Shown here: positions 6,698 through 15,034 of the stretch, in pieces
How positions within the stretch are numbered: the first letter of the stretch is position 1
How the letters are laid out: each line of letters begins with the position of its first letter
NCBI GenBank assembly: GCA_038215095.1
Contig: JBBQRG010000049.1
Location: forward strand, 1-23,830
Length of the DNA: 23,830 bases
Direction: 5' to 3'
Source of the DNA: DATACN01 sp038215095
Lineage (GTDB): Bacteria > Actinomycetota > Thermoleophilia > Solirubrobacterales > Thermoleophilaceae
Notes under the pieces: generated by a model
What the model was told of the DNA's origin: nothing
Databases searched by the model: none
What the model saw: only the letters and a program-made list of their open reading frames with translations
Made by a program: the position numbers and the translations under genes

Positions 6698-7714
6698 CTA
6701 AGTCGGCAGCTTGACGCCGAGAAGCTCTCTGGCGTTGCCCTCGTAAATCTTTGCGCGCTCGCCGTCTGGCAGTTCGAGCGACTCGACGTCCGAGATCGTG
6801 TTGCGGATGAACGAGCCCTGCACGGGGTCGAAGGGCATGTCGCTCGCGAACAACATGTGGTCGATCCCGAAGAAGTCGTAGGCGCAGCGCAGCGCGTGCG
6901 GGGCGCCGAACACGGCGGTGTCGGCGTAGAAGAGCTTGAAGGCGTCGAGGGGGCGGCCCTCGAGGCCGCTCTCCACGAGCTCCGACTCGTCGTCCGGCGT
7001 CCGGGCGCCGAAGCTGTCCATGCCGGGGCCGACGCGACCTGAGAAGAAGGGCACCATGCCGCCGGCGTGGTGGGTCACGATTTTCAGGCCGGGGTGGCGG
7101 CTCATCAGCCCCGAGAAGACCAGCCGGGCCATGAACGCCGACGTGTCGTAGGGCCAGCCGAACAGCCACCACAGCTCGAACTTCGACTTCTCCTCGGTCG
7201 GGTAGTCGGGCCACGAGGAATTGCGCGCCGGGTGCACCCAGATCGGGCGATCCAGCTTGGCCATGCGCGCGAACAGAGGCTCGAAGCGCGGGTCGTCGAA
7301 TGCCACGCCGTTCACGTGGTTGTAGACCTGCACGCCGAGCGCGCCGAGCTCGCCGATCGCGCGCTCGAGCTCCTCCATGCTGGCGTCCACGTCGTTCAGC
7401 GGCAGCCCGGCCACGAAGCCCACGAAGCGGTCGGCGTGCTCCTGCACCAGCTCCGCCATCGAGTCGTTGCCCAGGCGAGCCAGCTCGGCCGACAGCGCCG
7501 GGTCGCCCAGCGACTCGATCGGCGGCGCCGCCAGGCTGATCACCTGCACGTAGTCGTCGAACTCGTCGATCACGCGCATGCGCGCGTCCATGTCGTAGAG
7601 CGACTTGATCGGGGCCGTGCGGCGCAGCAGGTTCGCCGCGCGCTCGGTGGAGATCTCCTGCAGCCGGTCGTAGTAGGGCCGCGGCAGCACGTGGCAGAAC
7701 GCGTCGACCTTCAC
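6698..7714 (-). CDS. Amidohydrolase-2 family protein (ACMSD/aromatic decarboxylase-like)
   Basis: 338 residues of the metal-dependent hydrolase fold, Amidohydro_2 family. This family includes ACMSD, gamma-resorcylate decarboxylase, 5-carboxyvanillate decarboxylase and some hydratases. Visible metal or active-site motifs are His8 (DAFCHVLP), WVHPAR, THHAGGMVPFF and the late SDMPFD aspartate. The usual first HxH histidine is Phe6. The GTG start at 7714 overlaps the TGA of the preceding binding-protein gene (GTGA), so it is the last gene of the pca operon and co-translated with that gene. A role as a decarboxylase or ring-product hydrolase that brings another aromatic acid to protocatechuate is an inference from context. 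Function is otherwise unassigned. Confidence 0.8.
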   Translation of the reverse strand: MKVDAFCHVLPRPYYDRLQEISTERAANLLRRTAPIKSLYDMDARMRVIDEFDDYVQVISLAAPPIESLGDPALSAELARLGNDSMAELVQEHADRFVGFVAGLPLNDVDASMEELERAIGELGALGVQVYNHVNGVAFDDPRFEPLFARMAKLDRPIWVHPARNSSWPDYPTEEKSKFELWWLFGWPYDTSAFMARLVFSGLMSRHPGLKIVTHHAGGMVPFFSGRVGPGMDSFGARTPDDESELVESGLEGRPLDAFKLFYADTAVFGAPHALRCAYDFFGIDHMLFASDMPFDPVQGSFIRNTISDVESLELPDGERAKIYEGNARELLGVKLPT

Positions 7715-8613
7715 TTGACCAGGCCGTACTTCCGCATCAGCTGCGCCGTCAGGTCGACGGACGCCTGGTCGGTCTTCGCCTTCCAGGCGGGCAGGATCAC
7801 CTTCTGCGCGGCCGGGGGCGGGATCGAGGATCCCTTCGGAAGGAAGTCGCGGAACGACTGCGGGTCCTTGCTGATCGAGGCGGCCGTGTCAGCGACGCCC
7901 TGCTGGAAGCGCTTCACCACGCCGCCGTTCTTGCTCAGGTACTTCTGGCTCGTGAAGTAGCAGCCGATCTGCAGTCCCGGCTTCGTGCCCACGTAGGGAC
8001 GGTCGACGATCCGGTCGCCGACCTTCAGGCCGAGCGTCACGAACGGCTCGATGGCGAATGCGGCATCGACGCGCCCCTTGCCGACCGCGCCGACCATGTC
8101 GGGGAAGTCGACCTCGGTCAGCTTCAGCTTCGACACGTCCACGCCCTTCTTGGCGAGCGACGCCTTGGCGGTCAGCTCGGCCACGTTCTTCAGCGTGTTC
8201 ACCGCGAGCGTCTTGCCCTCGAGGTCCTTCGGCGCGCGGATCGGGCTGTCGCCCTTCACGATGATCGCCGAGAAGTCCTTGGTGCGGTCGGCCTGGACGA
8301 AGGTGCCGGGCGCGACCACCTTCAGCGGGATCTTCTTGCTCTTCGCCAGCAGCACCGAGACGAGGTTCGAGCCGCCGATGTCCACGCTGCCGGACACCAC
8401 CGCCGGTACCACGGTCGCGCCGCCCTGGCTGGGCTTCACCTGGACGGTGAGCTTGCGCTTCTTGAAGTAGCCCCGCTTCACGCCGTACTCGAGGAAGGCG
8501 GCGGGCACGCCGGCGGTGTCCTGCACCCGCACAGTCGACGAACTGCCGCCCGAATCGCTGCCGCAGCCCGCGACGAACGCCAGCGCAACGCATCCGGCCG
8601 CCCTCAGCCTCAC
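7711..8613 (-). CDS. ABC transporter substrate-binding lipoprotein 2 (NMT1/SsuA-like)
   Basis: 300 residues. A short signal peptide ends in the lipobox VAGC (Cys17), so the mature protein is probably lipid-anchored outside the membrane. The body is a type-2 periplasmic-binding fold of the nitrate/sulfonate/NMT1 kind (GYFKKRKLTV, PKDLEGKTLAVN, FPDMVGAVGKGRVDAAFAIEPFV). It is clearly paralogous to the first binding protein of the same operon (19362-20342). No second set of permeases is nearby, so it may serve the same transporter with another ligand. The GTG start follows the pcaC stop by 9 nt and has only a weak ribosome-binding site. The ligand is unknown; an aromatic acid is inferred from context. 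Confidence 0.88.
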   Translation of the reverse strand: MRLRAAGCVALAFVAGCGSDSGGSSSTVRVQDTAGVPAAFLEYGVKRGYFKKRKLTVQVKPSQGGATVVPAVVSGSVDIGGSNLVSVLLAKSKKIPLKVVAPGTFVQADRTKDFSAIIVKGDSPIRAPKDLEGKTLAVNTLKNVAELTAKASLAKKGVDVSKLKLTEVDFPDMVGAVGKGRVDAAFAIEPFVTLGLKVGDRIVDRPYVGTKPGLQIGCYFTSQKYLSKNGGVVKRFQQGVADTAASISKDPQSFRDFLPKGSSIPPPAAQKVILPAWKAKTDQASVDLTAQLMRKYGLVK

Positions 8614-8622
8614 ATCCGAGGC

Positions 8623-8988
8623 CTACCCGGACCGCTCGTCGAGCACACCCTGGGCGATCTTGAAGGCCGTGTTTGCAGCGGGAACGCCGCAGTAGATCGC
8701 GCTCTGGAGGATCACTTCCTTGATCTCGTCGGGCGACATGCCGTTGCGCAGGGCGGCCCCCACGTGCAGCTTCAGCTCGTCGTCATGGCCCAGCGCGATC
8801 AGCGCGGTCAGCGTGATGGCGCTGCGCGTGCGGCGGTCCAGGCCGGGGCGGGTCCAGATCTCCCCCCACGCGTAGCGCGTGATGAAGTCCTGGAACTCCT
8901 GCGTGAACTCGGTCGCGTTGTCCGTCGCGCGGTCCACGTGCTCGTCGCCCAGCACCTCGCGGCGCGTGCGCATGCCCTCCTCGCTCAT
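8623..8988 (-). CDS. pcaC: 4-carboxymuconolactone decarboxylase
   Basis: 121 residues, the size of stand-alone PcaC. It removes CO2 from gamma-carboxymuconolactone to give 3-oxoadipate enol-lactone (EC 4.1.1.44). Family motifs are visible: RRTRSAITLTALIALGHDDELKLHV (Glu71 and His75 in the conserved ExxxH) and AIYCGVPAAN near the C-terminus. Its ATG overlaps the pcaD stop by 4 nt (ATGA). In many actinobacteria PcaC is the C-terminal half of the fused PcaL; here it is separate. Confidence 0.95.
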   Translation of the reverse strand: MSEEGMRTRREVLGDEHVDRATDNATEFTQEFQDFITRYAWGEIWTRPGLDRRTRSAITLTALIALGHDDELKLHVGAALRNGMSPDEIKEVILQSAIYCGVPAANTAFKIAQGVLDERSG

Positions 8989-9755
8989 CGCTCGCCGAGG
9001 TGGCCCAGGACCAGGTCGGTGTACTCACGCGGGCGGGCTACGTTGGCGACGTGGCGCGCGTCCTGGAGCACGCGGAAGTCGGCTCCAGGGATGGCCTCCG
9101 CGATGTCGCGGTTCCAGTCGGGCGGCGTGGACGGGTCGTCGTCCCCGGCGATCACGAGGGTGGGCGCCTGGATGCTCCCGAGCTCCTCGCGCATGTCCAT
9201 CTCGCGGATCGCCGCGCAGCAGCCCGCGTAGCCTTCGCCCGGGGTGGTGCTCAGCATCTCCCGGAAGCGGTCGATCTCATCCGGCCGGCGCTCGTGGAAG
9301 GCAGGCGTGAACCAGCGCTCGAGCGCTGCCTCCGCCAGCCCGGCGACGCCCTCGGCGGAGCGCGCGACCTTGGCCCGCCTGGTCCACTCCTCGGCCGGCG
9401 GGAAGTAGGCAGCGGTGCACGAGACCACCAGACGGTCGATCCGGTCCGGCGCGTTGATGCCGAGCCAGAGGCCGACCATGCCGCCCAGCGAGAGGCCGCA
9501 GAAGTGGGCGCGCTCGATGCCCAGCTCGTCGAGCAGCCCCAGCACGTCCGCTTCCAGATCGGCCATCGAGTAGGGCCCGTCGGGTACCTCGGACTGGCCG
9601 TGGCCGCGGTGGTCGTAGCGCAGCAGGCGAAAGCGCTCGGCCAGCTCGGGCGCCTGGGCGTCCCACATCGTCTGTGTCGTGCCGATCGAGCTGGACAGCA
9701 CCAGGACCGGCGCGTCCTCGGGCCCGTCCAGCCGGTGGTGCAGCCGCACGCTCAT
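8985..9755 (-). CDS. pcaD: 3-oxoadipate enol-lactonase
   Basis: 256-residue alpha/beta hydrolase. Catalytic Ser89 lies in the nucleophile elbow GLSLGG, with Asp207 (GDDDPST) and His235 (DARHVAN) completing the triad. It hydrolyses 3-oxoadipate enol-lactone to 3-oxoadipate (EC 3.1.1.24). The ATG at 9755 gives the typical N-terminus MSVRLHHRLDG and overlaps the pcaB stop by 4 nt (ATGA); longer readings run into pcaB. Its own stop overlaps pcaC by 4 nt. Confidence 0.95.
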   Translation of the reverse strand: MSVRLHHRLDGPEDAPVLVLSSSIGTTQTMWDAQAPELAERFRLLRYDHRGHGQSEVPDGPYSMADLEADVLGLLDELGIERAHFCGLSLGGMVGLWLGINAPDRIDRLVVSCTAAYFPPAEEWTRRAKVARSAEGVAGLAEAALERWFTPAFHERRPDEIDRFREMLSTTPGEGYAGCCAAIREMDMREELGSIQAPTLVIAGDDDPSTPPDWNRDIAEAIPGADFRVLQDARHVANVARPREYTDLVLGHLGER

Positions 9756-11089
9756 TGCGTTCCCCGGTATAGCTGAAGCGCTCGGTCGACGAAGGTGCCG
9801 ACAGAGCCGAGGTAGCCAGCGGGGTCCAGTGCGCGGTCGAGCTCGGCCTCGCCCAGGCGGTCGCCGGCCTCGCCGGCCACCAGCTCGTCGCGCAGCGAGA
9901 GCCCGCCGTCGGCGGCTTGTGCCGCGGCCTCCCCCACCACGCGCTTGGCCTCGGCGCGGCCCACCTGCTCGGCCAGCGCGAACATCACGCTCTCCGCCAT
10001 CGGCTGCCCGCCCGCGGCGTCCAGGTTCGCGCGCATTCGCTCGGTGTTCACCTCGAGGCCCTCCACGACCTCGCGCATGTGCGCCGCCGCTCCCCCGGTC
10101 AGGGCGAGCGCCTCGCCGAGCGGCTCCCACTCGGACTGCCACGCCCCGGCGGCGCGCTCGTGCTCCTGCGCCATCGCCTCCAACAGCATGCCGGCGGCGC
10201 CGCGCACGCGCCGCGCGCACGCGATCGCCAGCGCGGAGCCCACGGGGTTGCGCTTCTGGGGCATGGTCGACGAGCCGCCACGGCCCTCGCCCGACGGCTC
10301 GGCGAGCTCCCCCACCTCGGTCTGCGACATCAGCACCACGTCGAGCGCCAGCTTCTCGATCGAGCCCGCCGCCAGGGCCAGCGCGGCGCCCAGCTCGACG
10401 ACGGGCGCGCGGTCGGTGTGCCAGGGCAGCTCCGGCGCGGTCAATCCGAGGCGCGTGGCCAGGGCCTCCACCACGGCCGGGCCCTTGTCGCCGAGCGGGG
10501 CCAGCGTGCCGGCGGCGCCGCCCAGCTGGACCGGCAGGCGCTGGCGCAGCTGCGCCAGCCGCGTGCGGGCGCCCAGCACCGCCACCAGCCAGCCCGCGGC
10601 CTTCAGTCCAAAGGTCGTGGGCAGCGCCTGCTGCATCAGGGTGCGGGCCACCAGCGGTGTGTCGCGGTGGGCCTCGGCCAGCGCGGCGCAGGCGGCCGCC
10701 ACGCCCTCCAGCTCGGCGTCGATCAGCTCCAGCGCGTCGCGCGCCACCAGCATCGCCGCGCTGTCCAGCACGTCCTGGCTCGTGGCGCCCCAGTGCACGT
10801 AGCCGGCGGCCTCGCCCCCGACCTCTGCGGTCAGCGCCGAGACCAGCGCCGCCGCCGGATTGCCCGCGTCGCGCCCGGCCGCTCCCAGCTCAGCGGCGTC
10901 GAACGCTTCCGCACGGCAGGCCACTGCGATCGCCCCGGCCGCCTCGGACGGGATCACGCCGACCTCGGCCTCGGCCTCCGCCAGCGCCCCCTCGAAGTCG
11001 AGCATCGCCTGCAGCCAGGCGCGGTCGGACACCGCGTCGCGCAGCTCCGCGGGCACGAAGATCGGGCTGAACAGGCCGCTAGACGTCAA
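9752..11089 (-). CDS. pcaB: 3-carboxy-cis,cis-muconate cycloisomerase
   Basis: 445 residues of the fumarase/aspartase superfamily. The superfamily signature SSTMPQKRNP is at 273-282, and the N-terminal LRDAVSDRAWLQAMLDFEGALA is typical of PcaB. It converts 3-carboxy-cis,cis-muconate to gamma-carboxymuconolactone (EC 5.5.1.2). The start is less certain: the TTG at 11089 gives MTSSGLFSPIFVPAELRDAV, which matches the family N-terminus and overlaps pcaG by 11 nt. A GTG a few codons later is the alternative. No ATG fits, because the upstream frame is inside pcaG. Confidence 0.92.
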   Translation of the reverse strand: MTSSGLFSPIFVPAELRDAVSDRAWLQAMLDFEGALAEAEAEVGVIPSEAAGAIAVACRAEAFDAAELGAAGRDAGNPAAALVSALTAEVGGEAAGYVHWGATSQDVLDSAAMLVARDALELIDAELEGVAAACAALAEAHRDTPLVARTLMQQALPTTFGLKAAGWLVAVLGARTRLAQLRQRLPVQLGGAAGTLAPLGDKGPAVVEALATRLGLTAPELPWHTDRAPVVELGAALALAAGSIEKLALDVVLMSQTEVGELAEPSGEGRGGSSTMPQKRNPVGSALAIACARRVRGAAGMLLEAMAQEHERAAGAWQSEWEPLGEALALTGGAAAHMREVVEGLEVNTERMRANLDAAGGQPMAESVMFALAEQVGRAEAKRVVGEAAAQAADGGLSLRDELVAGEAGDRLGEAELDRALDPAGYLGSVGTFVDRALQLYRGTQ

Positions 11090-11642
11090 GGAAGGCGGTC
11101 TCGCCGTCGCCCTGGAGGCGGATGTCGAAGCGCAGCATGCCGTTCTCCTCCACGGCCACGAGCGTAGCCACCGCGTCGTCCTCGATCGAGGAGAGCAGCG
11201 GGTCCGCGGCGTTCGCCTCCTGCTCGTCCGGGAAGTACACGCGCGTGACCACCCGCTGCAGGAGGCCGCGCGCGAACACGGACATCTCGATGTGCGGCGC
11301 CTGCGGCCGGCCATCGGGCCCCGGGACGGGGCCAGGCTTGACGGTGCGGAACTCGTAGCGCCCGTAGTCGTCGGTCTGGGCGCGGCCGAAGCCCTTGAAG
11401 CCCTCCTCCAGCGGCACGTCCCCCCGTTCGTCCTCGGGGTGCGCGTAGCGCCCGGCCTGGTTGGCCTGCCAGATCTCGATCATGCCGTCGTCCACCGGCG
11501 CGCCGTCGCCGTCGGTGAGCGTGCCGACGAGCCTGATGGCGCCGGGGTGGTCGGCCGAGACCAGCTCGGCCCCGTCGTCCCAAGGCAGGCCGATGTGGAA
11601 GTACGGCCCGACCGTCTGCGATGCCGTGGGGCGCAGCGCCAC
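11079..11642 (-). CDS. pcaG: Protocatechuate 3,4-dioxygenase alpha subunit
   Basis: 187 residues. The N-terminal TASQTVGPYFHIGLPW and the middle MIEIWQANQAGRYAHP are characteristic of PcaG. The alpha subunit is homologous to PcaH but lacks the iron ligands and pairs with it in the ring-cleaving enzyme. The GTG start at 11642 overlaps the pcaH TAG by one base (TAGTG), a translationally coupled arrangement that fits equal subunit amounts. Confidence 0.95.
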   Translation of the reverse strand: MALRPTASQTVGPYFHIGLPWDDGAELVSADHPGAIRLVGTLTDGDGAPVDDGMIEIWQANQAGRYAHPEDERGDVPLEEGFKGFGRAQTDDYGRYEFRTVKPGPVPGPDGRPQAPHIEMSVFARGLLQRVVTRVYFPDEQEANAADPLLSSIEDDAVATLVAVEENGMLRFDIRLQGDGETAFLDV

Positions 11643-12337
11643 TAGTCCTCCATCGGCGTGGCCTCGCGGCCGCGCAGCACGATGTCCCACTTGAAGCCCA
11701 GCGAGACGTCGGGCACGGTGCTCTCAAGGTCGAAGCTCGAGATCAGGCGCTCGCGGTCGCGCTCGTCGCGGACCGAGTGGTAGATCGGATCCTGGAAGAA
11801 CAACGGGTCGCCGGGGAAGTACATCTGGGTGACCAGCCGCGTCGCGAAGGCCGGCCCGAACAGCGAGAAGTGGATGTGGGCCGCGCGCCAGGCGTTGTGG
11901 TGGTTCGGCCACGGGTAGGCGCCCGGCTGGATGGTCGTGAACTCGTAGTTGCCCCCGCTGTCGGTCACGCAGCGGCCGGCGCCGTCGAAGTTCGGGTCGA
12001 GCGGCGCGGGGTGCTGGTCGCCCTGGTGGCGGTAGCGGCCGCCGGCGTTGGCCTGCCACACCTCGATCAGCCCGTCCGGCACGGGCCGGCCGTCGCCGTC
12101 GAGCACGCGGCCGGCCACCGTGATGCGCTGGCCTATGGCCTCCTTCTCGTGCTGGCGCGTGAGGTCGTTGTCGCCCTCCTCGACCCGGTCGTGCCCGTAC
12201 ACCGGCCCCGTGATCTCGGACAGGCCGTGCGGAACGTAGATCAGCGGCCGCTTCGGCGCCCGCTTCACCGTGGCCCGGTAGCCCGGCGAGAGCAGCAGGG
12301 GGTCGACCTCCTTGTGGTCGCGCCGGTAACCCCTCAC
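11642..12337 (-). CDS. pcaH: Protocatechuate 3,4-dioxygenase beta subunit
   Basis: 231 residues. It carries the non-heme Fe(III) site: Tyr102 (GGRYRH), Tyr141 (AYPW), His154 and His156 (HIHFS). The 39-13-2 spacing equals that of Pseudomonas Tyr408, Tyr447, His460 and His462. It performs intradiol cleavage of protocatechuate with O2 to 3-carboxy-cis,cis-muconate (EC 1.13.11.3). The GTG start (12337) overlaps the thiolase stop by 4 nt (GTGA). The long N-terminal arm (DPLLLSPGYRATVKRAP) is typical of beta subunits. Confidence 0.97.
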   Translation of the reverse strand: MRGYRRDHKEVDPLLLSPGYRATVKRAPKRPLIYVPHGLSEITGPVYGHDRVEEGDNDLTRQHEKEAIGQRITVAGRVLDGDGRPVPDGLIEVWQANAGGRYRHQGDQHPAPLDPNFDGAGRCVTDSGGNYEFTTIQPGAYPWPNHHNAWRAAHIHFSLFGPAFATRLVTQMYFPGDPLFFQDPIYHSVRDERDRERLISSFDLESTVPDVSLGFKWDIVLRGREATPMED

Positions 12338-13521
12338 GCCGTCGACTCGACCACCATCGCGATGCCCTGCCCGACGCCGATGCAGAGCGCCGCGAGCCCG
12401 TAGCCGCCGCCGCGGCGCTGCAACTCGTGGACGAGCGTTGCCAGGATCCGGGCGCCCGAGCAGCCGATCGGGTGTCCCAGCGCCACAGCTCCGCCGTTCA
12501 CGTTCACGATCTCACGGTCGAGCTCGGTCCACTCCGCCAGGCACGCCAGCGTCTGCGCCGCGAACGCCTCGTTCAGCTCCACCAGCGCCAGGTCGCCCCA
12601 GCCGATGCCCGCCCGCTCGAGCGCCCTGTTGGCCGCCTCGACCGGCGCGATGCCGTAGAGCGGCGGGTCCACGGCGTTCAGGCCGCGCGAGACTACGCGC
12701 GCCAGCGGCTTGCGCCCGGACGCCTCCACGCCCGCCTCGTCGGCCATCAGCACGGCGGCCGCGCCGTCGTTCAGCGGCGAGGCGTTGCCCGGCGTGACGC
12801 TGCCGTCCTTGCGAAAGGCGGGCCTGAGCTTGGTAAGCGACTCCATCGAGCTGTCGGGCCTGATCGTCTCGTCGCGCTCCAGCTCGGTGTCCGGCACGTC
12901 GACCACCTCGTCGTCGAAGCGGCCCTCCTCCCAGGCCGCCGCTGCGCGCTTGTGGCTGCGGACCGCGTACTCGTCCTGGGCGTCGCGCGACACCGAGTAC
13001 TTGTCGGCCAGGATCTCGGCCCCCTCGCCCAACGAGGTCGTGTAGTCCTCGGGCATGTTCGGGTTGACGAGCCGCCAGCCGAGCGTGGTGGACGCGAGCT
13101 CGGGGACGGTCCGGTCGTACGGCTTCTCGGCCTTCAGCATCACGTGAGGCGCGCGACTCATCGACTCCACGCCGCCGGCGATGCACACCGATGCGTCACC
13201 CATCCCGATCGCGCGGTTGGCCTCCACCGCCGCCTCCATGCCGGAGCCGCAGAGCCGGTTCACGGTTGCGCCGGGCACGCTGGTGGGCAGCCCGGCCAGG
13301 AGCACCGCCATGCGCGCCACGTCGCGGTTCTCCTCGCCGGCGCCGTTCGAGTTGCCGAAGAACACGTCGCCGACTCGCTCGGGGTCGAGCTCGGGGCTGC
13401 GCTCCACAAGCGCCTTCACGACGGTCGCGGCCAGGTCGTCGGGGCGCACGCCGGCCAGCCCGCCGCCGTACTTGCCGGTGCGGGTGCGTACCGCGTCGAG
13501 GATGTAGGTCTCGCCCGGCAT
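12334..13521 (-). CDS. pcaF: 3-oxoadipyl-CoA thiolase
   Basis: 395-residue thiolase with nucleophile Cys91 (NRLCGSGME), His350 (GHPIGCSGAR) and Cys380 (LCIGVGQG). In this context it splits 3-oxoadipyl-CoA with CoA into succinyl-CoA and acetyl-CoA (EC 2.3.1.174), the last step of the pathway. Sequence alone cannot exclude a general acetyl-CoA acyltransferase; its place between pcaIJ and pcaHG makes PcaF the best name. Its ATG shares one base with the pcaJ stop (TGATG). Confidence 0.92.
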   Translation of the reverse strand: MPGETYILDAVRTRTGKYGGGLAGVRPDDLAATVVKALVERSPELDPERVGDVFFGNSNGAGEENRDVARMAVLLAGLPTSVPGATVNRLCGSGMEAAVEANRAIGMGDASVCIAGGVESMSRAPHVMLKAEKPYDRTVPELASTTLGWRLVNPNMPEDYTTSLGEGAEILADKYSVSRDAQDEYAVRSHKRAAAAWEEGRFDDEVVDVPDTELERDETIRPDSSMESLTKLRPAFRKDGSVTPGNASPLNDGAAAVLMADEAGVEASGRKPLARVVSRGLNAVDPPLYGIAPVEAANRALERAGIGWGDLALVELNEAFAAQTLACLAEWTELDREIVNVNGGAVALGHPIGCSGARILATLVHELQRRGGGYGLAALCIGVGQGIAMVVESTA

Positions 13522-14237
13522 CAGGCCGCCTGCTCCAGGGCGCTCTTCAGCTCTCGCAGCACGGTCAGCTCCTCGTTCGATGGGGGTTCCGTCTCGGTCA
13601 GGTCGCCGGCCAGCTTCAGGTCCCAGCCGGTGCCCTCACGCGCCTGCTCCGCCGTCACGCCCGGGTGCAGTTCGGTCTGGATCAGCTCCCCGCTGTCCGG
13701 ATCGGGGCGCAGCAGGCCCAGGTCGGTGATCACCACGGACGGGCTGCCGGCCGAGGAGAGGAAGTCGAGCTTCTCCACGAACGCTCTGGGCGACTGGCGC
13801 ATGATCACGATTGTGTCCTTTGCCAGCGCGGCGATCTCCGGAGCTCCGCCGGCGCCCGGCAGCCGCACCTTCGGGTGGTCGTAGTCGCCGATCACCGTGC
13901 TGTTCAGGTGGCCGCGCGGGTCGATCTGCGCGGCGCCCAGGAAGCCCACGTCGATCCAGCCGCCCTGCAGCCAGTAGTTGAAGATCTCGGGGACCGAAAC
14001 CACGGAGTCGGCGGTCTCGGCCAGCTCGCCGTCGCCGATCGAAAGCGGCAGCGTGGCCGGCTTCGAGCCGATCGTCCCGGACTCGTACACCAGCACCGTG
14101 CGCGGCGCGTGCGTCAGGCGCGCCAGGTTGGCGGCCGTGCTGGGCAGGCCGATGCCCACGAAGCAGACCGTGCGATCGGTCAGCTCGCGCGCCGCGGCCA
14201 CGGTCATGGCCTCGTCGGCCGTGAACTCGTCGTTCAT
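13521..14237 (-). CDS. pcaJ: 3-oxoadipate CoA-transferase subunit B
   Basis: 238 residues of the family I CoA-transferase beta type. The motif YESGTIG places the likely catalytic Glu52, which forms the glutamyl-CoA thioester intermediate, in an ESG context. With PcaI it moves CoA from succinyl-CoA to 3-oxoadipate (EC 2.8.3.6). The ESG form is also used by glutaconate CoA-transferases, so the substrate is assigned by the flanking pca genes. The ATG overlaps the pcaI stop by 4 nt (ATGA). Confidence 0.9.
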   Translation of the reverse strand: MNDEFTADEAMTVAAARELTDRTVCFVGIGLPSTAANLARLTHAPRTVLVYESGTIGSKPATLPLSIGDGELAETADSVVSVPEIFNYWLQGGWIDVGFLGAAQIDPRGHLNSTVIGDYDHPKVRLPGAGGAPEIAALAKDTIVIMRQSPRAFVEKLDFLSSAGSPSVVITDLGLLRPDPDSGELIQTELHPGVTAEQAREGTGWDLKLAGDLTETEPPSNEELTVLRELKSALEQAA

Positions 14238-15034
14238 CCGACGTTCTCCTGCATCCACGCGCGGAAGCTCTCGCGGTCCTTGCTGATCTCGTCCCAGCGC
14301 TGGTAGAAGCCGTTGTCGCGGTCGTAGTAGTCGTGGGCGTAGGAGGGGTGCGCGCCGTTCGGCGCCTCCGCCACGGCGGTCACCGCCCAGGTGGGCAGCA
14401 CGATCGCCCCCGGCCGCGGCTCCAGCTCGTCCACGACCTCCTCGACCGTCACGAGCGAGCGCTCCGACGCCAGCACGATCTCCTTCTGCACGCCGGTGAT
14501 GCCCCACAGCTGCACGTTGCCCTCGCGGTCGGCTCGCTGGGCGTGCACGATGCCCGCGTCGGGCCTCAGAGCCGGCACGGCCGCCAGCTCCTCGCCGGTG
14601 AAAGGGCACTCGACCGTCGCCACCGTGCGCGTGCGCTCCATCAACTCGGTGCCGAGGTAGCCGCGCGTCACCGCGAAGGGCAGGTTGGAGGCGCCCGCCG
14701 CGTAGCGGTTGGCCATGCCCGCGTGGCTGTGCTCCTCCAGCTCGAGCGGCTCCGGCCAGCCGTTCTCGACCGCGTCGCGGAAGCGCCGCAGCGATCCGAC
14801 GCCCGGGTTCCCGCCCCACGAGAAGATCATCTTGCTCGCGCAGCCCATCCCGATCAGCTGGTCGTAGACCAGGTCGGGCGTCATCCGGATCAGCGTGAGG
14901 TCGCGCCGGCGCTGGCGGATGATCTCGTGGCCGGCGGCAAACGGGATCAGGTGGGTGAAGCCCTCCAGGGCCACGCTGTCGCCGTCGTGCACCAGCTGCG
15001 CGACGGCCTCCTCGAGCGAGAGCAGCTCAGCCAC
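14234..15034 (-). CDS. pcaI: 3-oxoadipate CoA-transferase subunit A
   Basis: 266 residues of the CoA-transferase alpha type. Motifs include VHDGDSVALEGFTHLIPFAAGHEIIR near the N-terminus (about 13-38) and KMIFSWGGNPGVGSL. It forms the enzyme with PcaJ, which follows with a 4-nt overlap. The GTG at 15034 is chosen because it gives the family-like start VAELLSLEEAV; it overlaps the regulator gene by 8 nt. A glutaconate-type substrate is possible from sequence, but operon context supports 3-oxoadipate. Confidence 0.9.
   Translation of the reverse strand: MAELLSLEEAVAQLVHDGDSVALEGFTHLIPFAAGHEIIRQRRRDLTLIRMTPDLVYDQLIGMGCASKMIFSWGGNPGVGSLRRFRDAVENGWPEPLELEEHSHAGMANRYAAGASNLPFAVTRGYLGTELMERTRTVATVECPFTGEELAAVPALRPDAGIVHAQRADREGNVQLWGITGVQKEIVLASERSLVTVEEVVDELEPRPGAIVLPTWAVTAVAEAPNGAHPSYAHDYYDRDNGFYQRWDEISKDRESFRAWMQENVG

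Noticed and set aside
6698..7714. Naming the amidohydrolase as ACMSD or as gamma-resorcylate decarboxylase
   Set aside because: The fold matches, but the first metal motif differs from both and there is no matching pathway context, so only the family is assigned.
9679..11167. Long plus-strand open frames opposite pcaB
   Set aside because: Arg/Pro/Ala-rich or low-complexity translations without motifs, opposite a clear PcaB.
13521..15034. Calling the CoA-transferase pair glutaconate CoA-transferase
   Set aside because: The ESG motif permits it, but position between the regulator and pcaF in a complete pca operon makes 3-oxoadipate much more likely.
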